A stretch of 64,000 nt of DNA from VBAU01 sp036005185 (lineage in GTDB: Bacteria; Bacteroidota; Bacteroidia; Chitinophagales; Chitinophagaceae), in the NCBI GenBank assembly GCA_036005185.1, contig DASYQS010000039.1, positions 1 to 64,000 on the forward strand, given 5' to 3'. Each line of letters starts with the position of its first letter. Within the stretch, counting starts at the first letter, position 1. A program made the translations under genes and the position numbers. The notes beneath the pieces were generated by a model. It made no database searches. It was not told the origin of the DNA and saw only the letters and a list, made by a program, of their open reading frames with translations. Positions 16,523 to 24,882 of this stretch are shown in pieces.

Positions 16523-17398
16523 ATGCTTAAATCCATGACCGGCTTCGGCCGAGCCGAACAAACTGTTGGTGATAAAACTTTCCAAGTAGATATAAAATCA
16601 CTGAACGGAAAACAGTTTGAACTACTGCTTAAGCTGCCTGCTTTTCTAAAACCTCTCGAATTTGATATACGCCATATTCTCTCAAGCAAGCTTGGGAGAG
16701 GCAGCGTGGATTGTACCATAAGCTTGAAAGAAACAGGTAATGCCAAACCAGTAAATATCAATACCAACTTAGCAAAAGCTTATTACAAGCCTCTTGCTGA
16801 ATTATCTGAGGTATTACATTTAGACCCTTCGAACATTTTAAGCACCTTGGTTAAACTTCCTGAAGTAATTACGCCCACCGCTGATACATTAACAGACGAA
16901 GAGTGGGATGATTTTGAGAAAATATTAAATGCCGCTATCGACGATCTGAATCTTCATCGGATAGAAGAAGGAAAATCATTGGAGGAAGACCTGTTATTGC
17001 GGATCGAGAATATTTTGAAGCAGCAGGAAGAAATCACAAAGCTTGAACCTTTACGCCAGCAAAAAATCAGGGACGGATTAACAAAACTGCTGGAAGATAC
17101 TGTAGGCAAAGAAAACTATGATGCCAACCGGCTAGAACAAGAATTAATTTATTATATAGAAAAGATAGACATAAGTGAGGAACAGGTGAGGTTAAAAAAC
17201 CACTGTGACTATTTTAAAACTACCATGTTTGAACCTGAAGATTCAAAAGGGAAAAAACTTTCTTTCATATTACAGGAAATTGGCAGGGAGATCAATACAA
17301 CCGGGGCGAAGGCTTATGACGCAATCATACAAAAATGTGTTGTGATCATGAAAGATGAGCTGGAAAAAGCGAAGGAGCAAATCTTGAACGTATTATAA
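16523..17398 (+). CDS. YicC/YloC family endoribonuclease
   Basis: A 291-residue YicC-family protein. The N-terminal signature MLKSMTGFGRAE and the C-terminal signature DDELEKAKEQILNVL-like region with KLSFILQEIGREINTTGAKA (about 245-264) are both complete. E. coli YicC is an endoribonuclease affecting sRNA (RyhB) stability, and B. subtilis YloC is also an RNase. A guanylate kinase gene usually follows yicC, but here gldH does. Its closeness to a candidate small RNA upstream is notable, but no link is shown. Confidence 0.9.
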   Translation: MLKSMTGFGRAEQTVGDKTFQVDIKSLNGKQFELLLKLPAFLKPLEFDIRHILSSKLGRGSVDCTISLKETGNAKPVNINTNLAKAYYKPLAELSEVLHLDPSNILSTLVKLPEVITPTADTLTDEEWDDFEKILNAAIDDLNLHRIEEGKSLEEDLLLRIENILKQQEEITKLEPLRQQKIRDGLTKLLEDTVGKENYDANRLEQELIYYIEKIDISEEQVRLKNHCDYFKTTMFEPEDSKGKKLSFILQEIGREINTTGAKAYDAIIQKCVVIMKDELEKAKEQILNVL

Positions 17399-17588
17399 GG
17401 TACAAGAGTCAAGGATCAAGGTACAAGCGTTTATGCGGTTGGTCTCACTACTTCCTACTTTCCCAATATATAACTCATTCTTGTGCCTTGTGTCTTGTAC
17501 CTTGTGAATAATATCTTTGCAACATGAAGTTGATAAAAACCTATTTCTTCTTTCTTGTGCCTTGTCTCTTGTGCCTTGAATCTTGTAC
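17397..17588. repeat. CAAG/CTTG repeat cluster running into gldH
   Basis: CAAGGTACAAG (17417-17427) and CTTGTACCTTG (17494-17504) are an exact 11-bp inverted pair. CTTGTGCCTTG occurs exactly at 17480-17490, 17554-17564 and 17568-17578; the last two lie inside the gldH signal-peptide codons. A further CTTGTAC at 17582-17588 holds the lipobox cysteine codon. This is one of the short-word inverted repeats that occupy intergenic gaps in this window. Confidence 0.8.
17488..17519 (+). promoter_or_regulatory. gldH promoter touching the start codon
   Basis: TATCTTTG (17512-17519) is an exact -7 box. TTG at 17488-17490 gives a 21-nt spacer. Only CAAC separates the box from the ATG at 17524, so the transcript would start at or next to the start codon. 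Confidence 0.6.
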
Positions 17589-17994
17589 TAGCATTGACCT
17601 ATATGAAAAAGACTTAACCGTTCCAGGATTTAAATGGAAAAATAGCTATAAACCTGAGTTTAGTTTTATTATAAAAGATACTTCCGTTCAATACGATCTC
17701 TTCTTTGTTATTCGACACAATGAAAAATATAACTACAATAACATCTGGATCAATCTTTACTCACAACCACCCGGTGATACAGTACACATTACTCCTTTTG
17801 AAGTTCAATTAGCAACAAATGATAAAGGCTGGCTGGGTACTGGAATGGATGATATTTATGAACACCGTCATTTGCTGCTCAAAAATCTTCATCTAAAAGC
17901 GGGAACATACAGATTTAAAGTAGAACAGCTAATGAGAGAAGATCCGTTGGAGAATGTGATGAACATAGGATTAAGAATAGAGAAAAAACAATAA
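17524..17994 (+). CDS. gldH: gliding motility lipoprotein GldH
   Basis: A 156-residue lipoprotein with lipobox L18-E-S-C21. The mature sequence has the GldH pattern: LTVPGFKWKNSYKPEFSFII, FVIRHNEKYNYNNIWINLY, the DKGWLGTGMDDIYEHRHLLL stretch, and VEQLMREDPLENVMNIGLRI at the end. In Flavobacterium GldH is needed for gliding and chitin use. Its N-terminal codons are built from an intergenic repeat (CTTGTGCCTTG twice), so the signal peptide is repeat-derived. A -7 box ends 4 nt before the ATG. The histidine kinase gene starts 15 nt downstream, probably in the same operon. Confidence 0.85.
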   Translation: MKLIKTYFFFLVPCLLCLESCTSIDLYEKDLTVPGFKWKNSYKPEFSFIIKDTSVQYDLFFVIRHNEKYNYNNIWINLYSQPPGDTVHITPFEVQLATNDKGWLGTGMDDIYEHRHLLLKNLHLKAGTYRFKVEQLMREDPLENVMNIGLRIEKKQ

Positions 17995-18009
17995 CCTTCC
18001 TGCTTTGCT

Positions 18010-19011
18010 ATGCCCGATAAAAAAAGGATACGGCTTGCAACAACTATTTACTGGCTTCTCCTTTTTTATATTGTAGCTGCCTTGGTATGGTGGTTTATTT
18101 CTCTCGAAAAGCAAAATCGGCAAATGACCGATTTTAAAATAGCCGAATTGAATGCTGCTATCGACAGGTCGCACAATCCTGAGCTTTACGATAATTCAAT
18201 TTCAAAAATAAATCGGGAACATAAAAGAAACTTCGTCAAGTTCGTTAGCGAAGGTTCAACTTTTCTCCTCTTAACTTTGATCGGGGCTGCATTTGTTTAT
18301 CGTTCTGTACGAAAACAGTTTCTTTTTCAACAGCAACAGCAAAATTTTATGATGGCGGTAACCCATGAGTTAAAGACACCTATCTCCGTAGCAAGACTGA
18401 ACCTTGAAACTTTACAGAAATACCAATTGGATATCGAAAAGCAGAAAAAGTTGCTCCGTATGACGCTGGAAGAAACGGAACGGTTGAACACCTTAACCAA
18501 TAATATTTTGATCTCGTCGCAATTGGAAGGGGGCGGCTATAGTACATCAAAAGAAGAACTTGACCTTAGTGATCTATTCAAAGATTGCATCCGGAACTTT
18601 ATTCAGCGATACCCCGAAAGGAAATTTATTGAATTGATAGAGCCAGACATGGATGTAAAAGGCGATCCGCTGCTGCTGCAATTACTGATCAATAACCTAT
18701 TAGAAAATGCCGTTAAATACTCACCCAGGGAAAAACCGGTTAGCTGTTTACTGAATGGCCAGAATGGGAAAGTAGAACTTCACGTGATTGATGAAGGGCC
18801 TGGTATCCCCACAGAAGAGAAAAAAAATATTTTCAAGAAATTTTACCGCCTCGGTGATGAAGCTACCCGCAAAACACAGGGTACAGGGCTTGGACTGTAT
18901 CTTTGCAAAAAAATTGCTGAAGATCATAACGCCGAAATTTTAGTAACGAATAATGAGCCCCAGGGAAGCAAGTTCACGGTCATTTTGCCGCGATCTTTTG
19001 AAGGGGAATAG
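18010..19011 (+). CDS. sensor histidine kinase
   Basis: A 333-residue membrane kinase. TM helices lie at about 11-30 and 83-99 and flank a short periplasmic loop of about 50 residues. The HisKA box AVTHELKTPIS holds the phospho-acceptor H119. N, G1 and G2 boxes follow (NNLLENAVKYS, VIDEGPGIP, GTGLGLYLCKKIAEDH). It lacks HAMP and PAS domains. The response regulator gene follows 61 nt later, giving a cognate pair. The signal is unknown; the small loop suggests sensing in or near the membrane. It probably shares a transcript with gldH. Confidence 0.9.
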   Translation: MPDKKRIRLATTIYWLLLFYIVAALVWWFISLEKQNRQMTDFKIAELNAAIDRSHNPELYDNSISKINREHKRNFVKFVSEGSTFLLLTLIGAAFVYRSVRKQFLFQQQQQNFMMAVTHELKTPISVARLNLETLQKYQLDIEKQKKLLRMTLEETERLNTLTNNILISSQLEGGGYSTSKEELDLSDLFKDCIRNFIQRYPERKFIELIEPDMDVKGDPLLLQLLINNLLENAVKYSPREKPVSCLLNGQNGKVELHVIDEGPGIPTEEKKNIFKKFYRLGDEATRKTQGTGLGLYLCKKIAEDHNAEILVTNNEPQGSKFTVILPRSFEGE

Positions 19012-19072
19012 AGGAAAACAGAAAGCTATATACTTAAATAGTATAAGAGCTGGGAATTCAAAACTGAAGAAA

Positions 19073-19780
19073 ATGGCTGAAGGAAAAAAAAGATCCATAT
19101 TATTAGTAGAAGATGAAGACAATTTGCACGAGGCGCTAAAGCTAAATCTTGAACTAGAAGGTTATGAAGTTACCTCTGCATACAATGGAGCGGCCGCATT
19201 AAAAGCAGTTCAATCAGAATATTTTGACCTGATTATTCTTGATGTAATGTTGCCTGAAGTAGATGGGATTAATGTTACAGAAACAATACGCCTGCAGCAT
19301 ATTGAAGTACCTATTTTAATTTTAAGCGCAAAAAACACCAGCGCTGACAGAGTATTAGGATTAAAAAAAGGGGCGGATGATTATCTCACAAAACCATTTA
19401 ACCTGGAGGAACTGATTTTGCGAGTACAAAAACTGATCGAAAAAAATAAAAGGCTGCAAGATAAATCCTCAGTAGGCGATACCTATAGTTTTGGAAGCAA
19501 CACAATCGATTTTAAGGCGCAGGAAGCAATAACAAAAAATGGAGAAAAAATTCAATTGAGCAGAAAAGAGGCCATGCTGCTGAAATTATTGATTGAAAAT
19601 AAAAACGAAGTAGTGCCTAGAGAAAAAATTCTGCAAGCGGTCTGGGGCTACAATGTTTACCCTACAACAAGAACCATAGATAATTTCATCCTCAATTTTC
19701 GGAAATACTTTGAAGAAGACAGCCGTAATCCTAAATATTTTCATTCTGTAAGAGGAGTAGGATATAAATATGCTGAGTAA
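19073..19780 (+). CDS. OmpR/PhoB family response regulator
   Basis: A 235-residue regulator: receiver domain with phospho-acceptor D57 (LIILDVMLPEVDG), acidic pocket EDED near residue 13-16 and K of the TKPF motif near 107, then a winged-helix DNA-binding domain (about 135-235) ending HSVRGVGYKYAE. Translation from 19073 gives MAEGKKRSILLVEDED; a longer frame from 18953 would overlap the kinase gene with unrelated residues. It acts as transcription factor for the kinase just upstream. The stop is 4 nt from the convergent batD end. Confidence 0.92.
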   Translation: MAEGKKRSILLVEDEDNLHEALKLNLELEGYEVTSAYNGAAALKAVQSEYFDLIILDVMLPEVDGINVTETIRLQHIEVPILILSAKNTSADRVLGLKKGADDYLTKPFNLEELILRVQKLIEKNKRLQDKSSVGDTYSFGSNTIDFKAQEAITKNGEKIQLSRKEAMLLKLLIENKNEVVPREKILQAVWGYNVYPTTRTIDNFILNFRKYFEEDSRNPKYFHSVRGVGYKYAE

Positions 19781-19784
19781 GGTT

Positions 19785-21590
19785 TCAACTTACCCCTTTT
19801 TCTCCAGTAAGAGAGTTTTCTATTGTCGTAAGAATCTGTTGAGCATTTTGAAATAGCTTCATTTTGTCCAAATTTATTTCGGCCTTTGTATAGATACCGG
19901 CTTCACATTGACGAATAATGTCGATCAACCTCTCAACCAGATTTGATTCAATCCCCTTTGTAATCAAAACAGTCTGCAAAACATTTTTATTCATTTGAAT
20001 GCCTGAAAGCTGAAAACGGTCGTAAAAATAATTCCACATTTGTTGATTAAGTTCTTTATAAAAAAAATTGTTTTCACTACTCAGTGCTAATTGAGCGGGC
20101 ATTAATATTTCTTCAATAGAAGTCCTCGGTTTTGAGATATTTTCAATTTCCTTTTGCTCTTGTATTTTTCTGATTATATGTAGCTTGTTTTGTAACCAAA
20201 CAAACGCGCCAGCTATTAGAACTAATGCGCCAGCAGCATACAACCATAATGCCCACGTCGATTTGTTCTTTACTGTGCCGGCCGTTACTTGGCTTTTTAA
20301 CGAATTATGTTCTTTGCCTTGAGAATTTACAAAGACACTTAGAGGTTTTGTTGAAACGGTTTTATATGTTTTAGTTTTAAGATTAAAGAACGAAAAAGAA
20401 ATAGAAGGGATCGTATGTTGACCGGGCCTACCGCTTAAAAACACATATTTGAAGCTTCGCTGACCTGTTAAGGGTACTTGCTGTTTATTAAATGTGTCCG
20501 TTAAAGATGGCTCAAAAGCTTCAATGGTTTGTGGCCAGTTGATGACGGGGGCATTTACTCGTTGAAAATTCCCTGCGCCCTTAATCTCCACAATTAGCGA
20601 AGTTTCTTCGTTTCTTAGCAAACTATCTTTTTCAAGGAAAGCATTTATCGTAAAATTTCCGACCGCTCCGGCAAAAGTATCGGCCTCATTTTTACTTGGT
20701 AGCGGTTTTACTTTAATAATAACTGGCTTAGTTTTAACATTCATATCATATACCTCCACATTTGCCTTTCGCACATTCTCGATTTCATTGTTACCATACA
20801 TATTCTCGCTAACCTCCTGTTCTGTTTTTTTGTTTACAGCGCTTCTGGAAAGCTCAACTTGGTTGGCCAATTCCATTGCATCAATGATGAAGGTGCCAGC
20901 CTGCAGAGGATAGAGCTGCACCTTCCGGACAGTATGCACATCAAACCAATATCCGTTAAGCTTCTCCTCAGAGCGAATCTTGTCATTGACATTTATCATA
21001 TCATACACACTGAACCCGTAAAAACCGGGATTCTTTATTACGTTCGCTCTGGATTGAAGCCGTGAATACAATTTAAAAGTTGCAACCAAGGGTTCACCAA
21101 TAAAACAGGTTTGTTTGTCGATGATTAGCTTTAAAAATAAATTCTCGCTGATCTTTTTAAATGGGTCTTCACCCGGTTTTAAAAAATAAGGCGATTCATC
21201 CAATTCTTTAGGAAAGATAACTTCTACAATAACATCATTGCTTTTTATAAACTTTCCATCAACTACGCACGTTGCTCCATGAATTTTAAATTTTCCTTCC
21301 CCAACAGCAGCGAGGGTAAACACTAAGTTTTTATAATCAACCGACTCATTATTGGCTATAAACTTTTTGCCTGAATAAACGTTGGGACCAGCTACAATTT
21401 TGAAGTTCGGAAAGCTGGGGGGTGAAAAATCATTAATCTCTTTCGCATTTTCAAGCACGTATTGTACTTGAAAAGATTCTCCTGGTGCAATAGGTTTGTG
21501 GGGGACGACAGTTTTAAAACTTACCTGGCTAAACGCCGGTAAAAAAAATAAATATATAAAAATGGACAGTATAGAAATGCGCCATCTCAT
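19785..21590 (-). CDS. BatD family protein
   Basis: A 601-residue envelope protein. A signal peptide (cut about residue 22, after AFS) is followed by the BatD beta-domains (SFKTVVPHKPIAPGESFQVQ, then YFLKPGEDPFKKISENLFLK). A TM helix at about 446-465 (ALWLYAAGALVLIAGAFVWL) leads to a helical cytoplasmic tail of about 130 residues. BatD was named from the Bacteroides aerotolerance operon and normally follows moxR, a DUF58 gene and batA-C. None of these is in the window, so this is a lone batD. Its role is not established. Confidence 0.85.
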   Translation of the reverse strand: MRWRISILSIFIYLFFLPAFSQVSFKTVVPHKPIAPGESFQVQYVLENAKEINDFSPPSFPNFKIVAGPNVYSGKKFIANNESVDYKNLVFTLAAVGEGKFKIHGATCVVDGKFIKSNDVIVEVIFPKELDESPYFLKPGEDPFKKISENLFLKLIIDKQTCFIGEPLVATFKLYSRLQSRANVIKNPGFYGFSVYDMINVNDKIRSEEKLNGYWFDVHTVRKVQLYPLQAGTFIIDAMELANQVELSRSAVNKKTEQEVSENMYGNNEIENVRKANVEVYDMNVKTKPVIIKVKPLPSKNEADTFAGAVGNFTINAFLEKDSLLRNEETSLIVEIKGAGNFQRVNAPVINWPQTIEAFEPSLTDTFNKQQVPLTGQRSFKYVFLSGRPGQHTIPSISFSFFNLKTKTYKTVSTKPLSVFVNSQGKEHNSLKSQVTAGTVKNKSTWALWLYAAGALVLIAGAFVWLQNKLHIIRKIQEQKEIENISKPRTSIEEILMPAQLALSSENNFFYKELNQQMWNYFYDRFQLSGIQMNKNVLQTVLITKGIESNLVERLIDIIRQCEAGIYTKAEINLDKMKLFQNAQQILTTIENSLTGEKGVS

Positions 21591-21668
21591 CGTTCATAAA
21601 AATAAAAAAGCCTGCTGGAATTGAGTTTATGAAAATGATGGAAGGAAGCTGTTTTCAAATAGCTTTAA

Positions 21669-22403
21669 TTAAATATCTCCTAATTGGGGACGTAGAATAA
21701 TATCCTCTACACAGGCCTGTGGAGAAAGCTGCGAGGCCGCATAAACCATTTTAGCAATGTCACTGGCTTCCATAAATCTCCTTTTTTCAATTCCACTTGA
21801 AGCCCATGAATCAGTATAAGCTGCACCCGGAAAAACTGTTGTCACTTTAATGTTATAGGATTTTAACTCCTCCCTGAGATTTACAGAAAAACCACGCAAG
21901 GCAAATTTGCTTATGCTGTAAGAACCTCCGCCAGGATATGCTTTTAATCCGGCAATTGACGACATATTAAAGATATGCCCACTCTTTTTTTCAATCATAG
22001 CTTTTACAATAACCCGAGTAAGGTGATAGGCGCTATATAAATTTGTTTCAATCATTTCTTCCAGAGCCCCATCTTCTTCATCATGAACGTTAGCCCCTGT
22101 AAAGCTTCCTGCATTGTTCACTAAAATATCCGGCGAACAATTTTTTAAACACCATTCGCCAAACGCCTGCACCTGTTCTTTTTTGCTTAAATCAAAAGGC
22201 TTTGCTTTAATGGTAACAGTAGGATATTTACTCAGCAATTCTTCTGTTGCTTTATACAAACGGGCCTCGTGCATGGCAGTGAGATAGAGATTATGGCCGT
22301 TTGCTGCAAAAATCTCAGCAATAGCTTTTCCAAGCCCTCTTGAGGCGCCGGTGATAACAATATTAGGACCCCTATCCTTTAAAGGTGGGTTATTTGTGCT
22401 CAT
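21669..22403 (-). CDS. SDR family NAD(P)-dependent oxidoreductase
   Basis: A 244-residue classical short-chain dehydrogenase. The cofactor motif TGASRGLG is at 18-25, NNAG at 96-99, and the catalytic S149, Y162 and K166 lie in MSSIAG and SYSISK. The C-terminal half (VTTVFPGAAYTDSW) is that of 3-ketoacyl reductase-like SDRs with broad substrates. It diverges from the HAD gene that starts 50 nt away. The substrate is unknown. Confidence 0.87.
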   Translation of the reverse strand: MSTNNPPLKDRGPNIVITGASRGLGKAIAEIFAANGHNLYLTAMHEARLYKATEELLSKYPTVTIKAKPFDLSKKEQVQAFGEWCLKNCSPDILVNNAGSFTGANVHDEEDGALEEMIETNLYSAYHLTRVIVKAMIEKKSGHIFNMSSIAGLKAYPGGGSYSISKFALRGFSVNLREELKSYNIKVTTVFPGAAYTDSWASSGIEKRRFMEASDIAKMVYAASQLSPQACVEDIILRPQLGDI

Positions 22404-22452
22404 ACATGAAATTTTGTTCTGTAATTTGCAAACTTATTATTGAAAAAGAAAA

Positions 22453-23199
22453 ATGTCTCTGGTTCAAAAAAATATTCGGAACACTTCATCGGGAGGTGGT
22501 CAAAAACAATACCGCCATCTTTTTTTCGACCTTGATCACACCCTTTGGGATTTTGAAGCCAATTCAAAAGCTACTTTAAAGGAATTACACGTAGCCATGC
22601 GGCTGGAAGAAAAAGGCATCAATGATTTTGAGCAGTTTCATAAAAATTATATTGCGCATAATGAAAAACTGTGGGAGCGCTACCGCAATGGCTATATTAA
22701 GCAGGAAGAGCTAAGAATAAAAAGAATGTGGCTGGCCTTGCTTGATTTTAAAATTACCGATGAGGGTTTAGCTAAAGAATTAAGCTTTCGTTTTTTGGAT
22801 TTGCTGCCCACAAGAACTATTCTATTTCCTTATGCAAAAGAAATATTGCAGTATTTGGGCAGCAAGCATTATGTATTACACCTGATCACCAATGGATTTG
22901 AAAAAACACAGCATAACAAGTTAATGTATTCAGGCCTTAGTCCATTTTTTACGGAAGTAATTACCTCTGAAGGTTCCGGCAGTTTAAAGCCAAACAAAGA
23001 AATTTTTGAATTTGCTTTTCAAAAATGTTCCGCCAGCCCTGATGAATGCATCATGATTGGCGATAGCGTTGAAGTGGACATTATTGGCGCAATGAATGCA
23101 GGTATCGACCAGATATATGTCAACCACCTGGGTATTGAACCAATAGTTAAGCCCACATATACAGTGACGTCGTTAAAAGAATTAGAGAAAATATTTTAA
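22453..23199 (+). CDS. YjjG family noncanonical pyrimidine nucleotidase (HAD superfamily)
   Basis: A 248-residue HAD phosphatase. The nucleophile motif HLFFDLDHTLWDFE contains D26 and D28. Motif II is LHLITNGFEKTQ, the lysine follows in SLKPNKEIF, and motif III is IMIGDSVEVDIIGAMNAG. The HTLWDF form is typical of YjjG-type enzymes, which remove phosphate from damaged or unusual dUMP/dTMP analogues and so keep them out of DNA. The N-terminal 20 residues before the core are longer than usual. Confidence 0.85.
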   Translation: MSLVQKNIRNTSSGGGQKQYRHLFFDLDHTLWDFEANSKATLKELHVAMRLEEKGINDFEQFHKNYIAHNEKLWERYRNGYIKQEELRIKRMWLALLDFKITDEGLAKELSFRFLDLLPTRTILFPYAKEILQYLGSKHYVLHLITNGFEKTQHNKLMYSGLSPFFTEVITSEGSGSLKPNKEIFEFAFQKCSASPDECIMIGDSVEVDIIGAMNAGIDQIYVNHLGIEPIVKPTYTVTSLKELEKIF

Positions 23200-23228
23200 G
23201 AAGGAGGGACAAGAAAAACCATTTATGA

Positions 23229-23885
23229 CTACCAACTTGCAAGCACAGTAATGCCTCCTTTTGACGAATCACCAATTCTCACATTTAATTTTACATTTAA
23301 AGGCATGATGACATCTACTCTTGAACCGAATTTAATAAACCCCATTTCCGCGGCTTGGTCAACTTTTTGGCCCACTTGTAAGTAATTCACAATGCGTTTT
23401 GCCAAAGCACCGGCAATCTGCTTAACTAAAATTTCTTTTCCATTATTTTTGTATACGGTAGTGTGCCTTTCATTGTCTGTTGATGATTTTGGATGCCAGG
23501 CTACTAAATATTTGCCTGCTTGATACCGGCAATAGGTAACCTCACCGCCAATGGGATTGCGATTTACATGCACATTCAAGGGACTCATAAAAATGGAAAC
23601 TTGAAGGCGGCGATCATTAAAATATTCATCAGCTTGAATTTCCTCAATAGCTACAATTTTTCCATCAGCAGGAGCAACGATTGCATTATTATCAAGGGTG
23701 TACTTGCGCCTGGGTACGCGAAAAAAGGAGATAATAAATATGAGTAAAACAATAGTAATAATAAAGATCAGCCAGCTTAGCCAGGGAGTAGGAAAACTAA
23801 AAATATAAAATGAAAGAATATTAATGGCTCCGAATAAAATGATACTCCACGCAATGATCTTATAGCCTTCCTTATGAATAGTCAT
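23229..23885 (-). CDS. psd: phosphatidylserine decarboxylase (short, family protein)
   Basis: A 218-residue proenzyme that makes phosphatidylethanolamine from phosphatidylserine. Two N-terminal membrane segments (AWSIILFGAINILSFYIF and the next hydrophobic run) anchor it. The self-cleavage site is FGSRVD near the C-terminus, where the serine becomes the pyruvoyl group; the family's conserved HVNRNP and YRQAG-like (CRYQAGKYLVAWHPKSS) stretches precede it. The ATG at 23885 is chosen because a longer frame would overlap cdsA. It follows cdsA by 59 nt on the same strand, pairing two phospholipid steps; pssA is not in the window. Confidence 0.88.
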   Translation of the reverse strand: MTIHKEGYKIIAWSIILFGAINILSFYIFSFPTPWLSWLIFIITIVLLIFIISFFRVPRRKYTLDNNAIVAPADGKIVAIEEIQADEYFNDRRLQVSIFMSPLNVHVNRNPIGGEVTYCRYQAGKYLVAWHPKSSTDNERHTTVYKNNGKEILVKQIAGALAKRIVNYLQVGQKVDQAAEMGFIKFGSRVDVIMPLNVKLNVRIGDSSKGGITVLASW

Positions 23886-23944
23886 TCTCTGAAATTGAAC
23901 GTCAAAATTAGGTGTTGGTCGTAGAGGCGCAAAATTTTGCCTTT

Positions 23945-24877
23945 CTACTGCATAAAAAAATAAACATACAGCCAAACAAATGGAGTAGCTATGAGTAAAG
24001 AATCAAACCTGTCTAAAAAACCGCCGTGGCCGGGCATGATGTGACCACTGTCCTTTACGCCAGCCCTTCGCTTGAGTTTTGATTCAAGAAGATCACCAAA
24101 GGTACCGGCAATAGCCGTTATAGCTGCTGTCAAATACCAATACAAATTATTTATCGGATAGGGATATTGTTTTAAGAAATTTCTTGTCAAATAAAGTGGC
24201 ACATTTGAAGAAAATAAAAGTCCAATTATAAAAATAGAAAGGATAATTCCTCCAATTGTTCCTTCCCAGGTTTTTTTAGGGGAAATTTTTGAAAGAGGAG
24301 TTTTACCAATTAATGAACCAACGATATAAGCCATAGTATCGTTAATCCATAAAGTGAAAATTATTACAAGTGGCAACACCCCAAGTCCTCCAAAAAATTC
24401 AACTATAATAAATCCCCTGCCTTGGCGGAATATATCAAAAGCATCGGTGTAGTAGAGGTTCTCCATTAATCCCATGCTTAAAGAAATATACAGCACTCCT
24501 AAGATTGCAGAGACAAATGACCTTGAGTCCAAAAGATTTGTTTTTGAAATACCAATCATTAGTAAAATAAATCCTGCAATTGGAAAAAGTAAAAATAAAA
24601 ATGCCAGTGATTCGCCAACAAGATGATAAATCAATAATCCAAACCATATCAATAAAAGGTACCCTATCAACATCAGTCCCCACTTAAAATATTTATGAAA
24701 CGTTGTTTTATGAATCTTTTCAACCAGTTTTAAATATTCCCACCAGCAACCAAAATGAATTATTGAAAAAAGAATAAAAAAAGTCCAGCGATTAATGAGC
24801 AACCCAGCAAGCATCACTACTACAAAAATGGCAGCAGTCAGTGTTCTTGTTTTAAATGTTTGCCAGTTAAACGCCAT
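23945..24877 (-). CDS. cdsA: phosphatidate cytidylyltransferase (CDP-diacylglycerol synthase)
   Basis: A 310-residue polytopic membrane enzyme that makes CDP-diacylglycerol from phosphatidate and CTP. The family signature is complete near the C-terminus (SKLKRRAGVKDSGHIMPGHG followed by GFLDRFD). About eight hydrophobic helices are visible. It starts 5 nt after the CPBP protease gene ends and precedes psd, giving the order CPBP-cdsA-psd, one phospholipid operon. Confidence 0.94.
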   Translation of the reverse strand: MAFNWQTFKTRTLTAAIFVVVMLAGLLINRWTFFILFSIIHFGCWWEYLKLVEKIHKTTFHKYFKWGLMLIGYLLLIWFGLLIYHLVGESLAFLFLLFPIAGFILLMIGISKTNLLDSRSFVSAILGVLYISLSMGLMENLYYTDAFDIFRQGRGFIIVEFFGGLGVLPLVIIFTLWINDTMAYIVGSLIGKTPLSKISPKKTWEGTIGGIILSIFIIGLLFSSNVPLYLTRNFLKQYPYPINNLYWYLTAAITAIAGTFGDLLESKLKRRAGVKDSGHIMPGHGGFLDRFDSLLIATPFVWLYVYFFMQ

Positions 24878-24882
24878 GAAAA

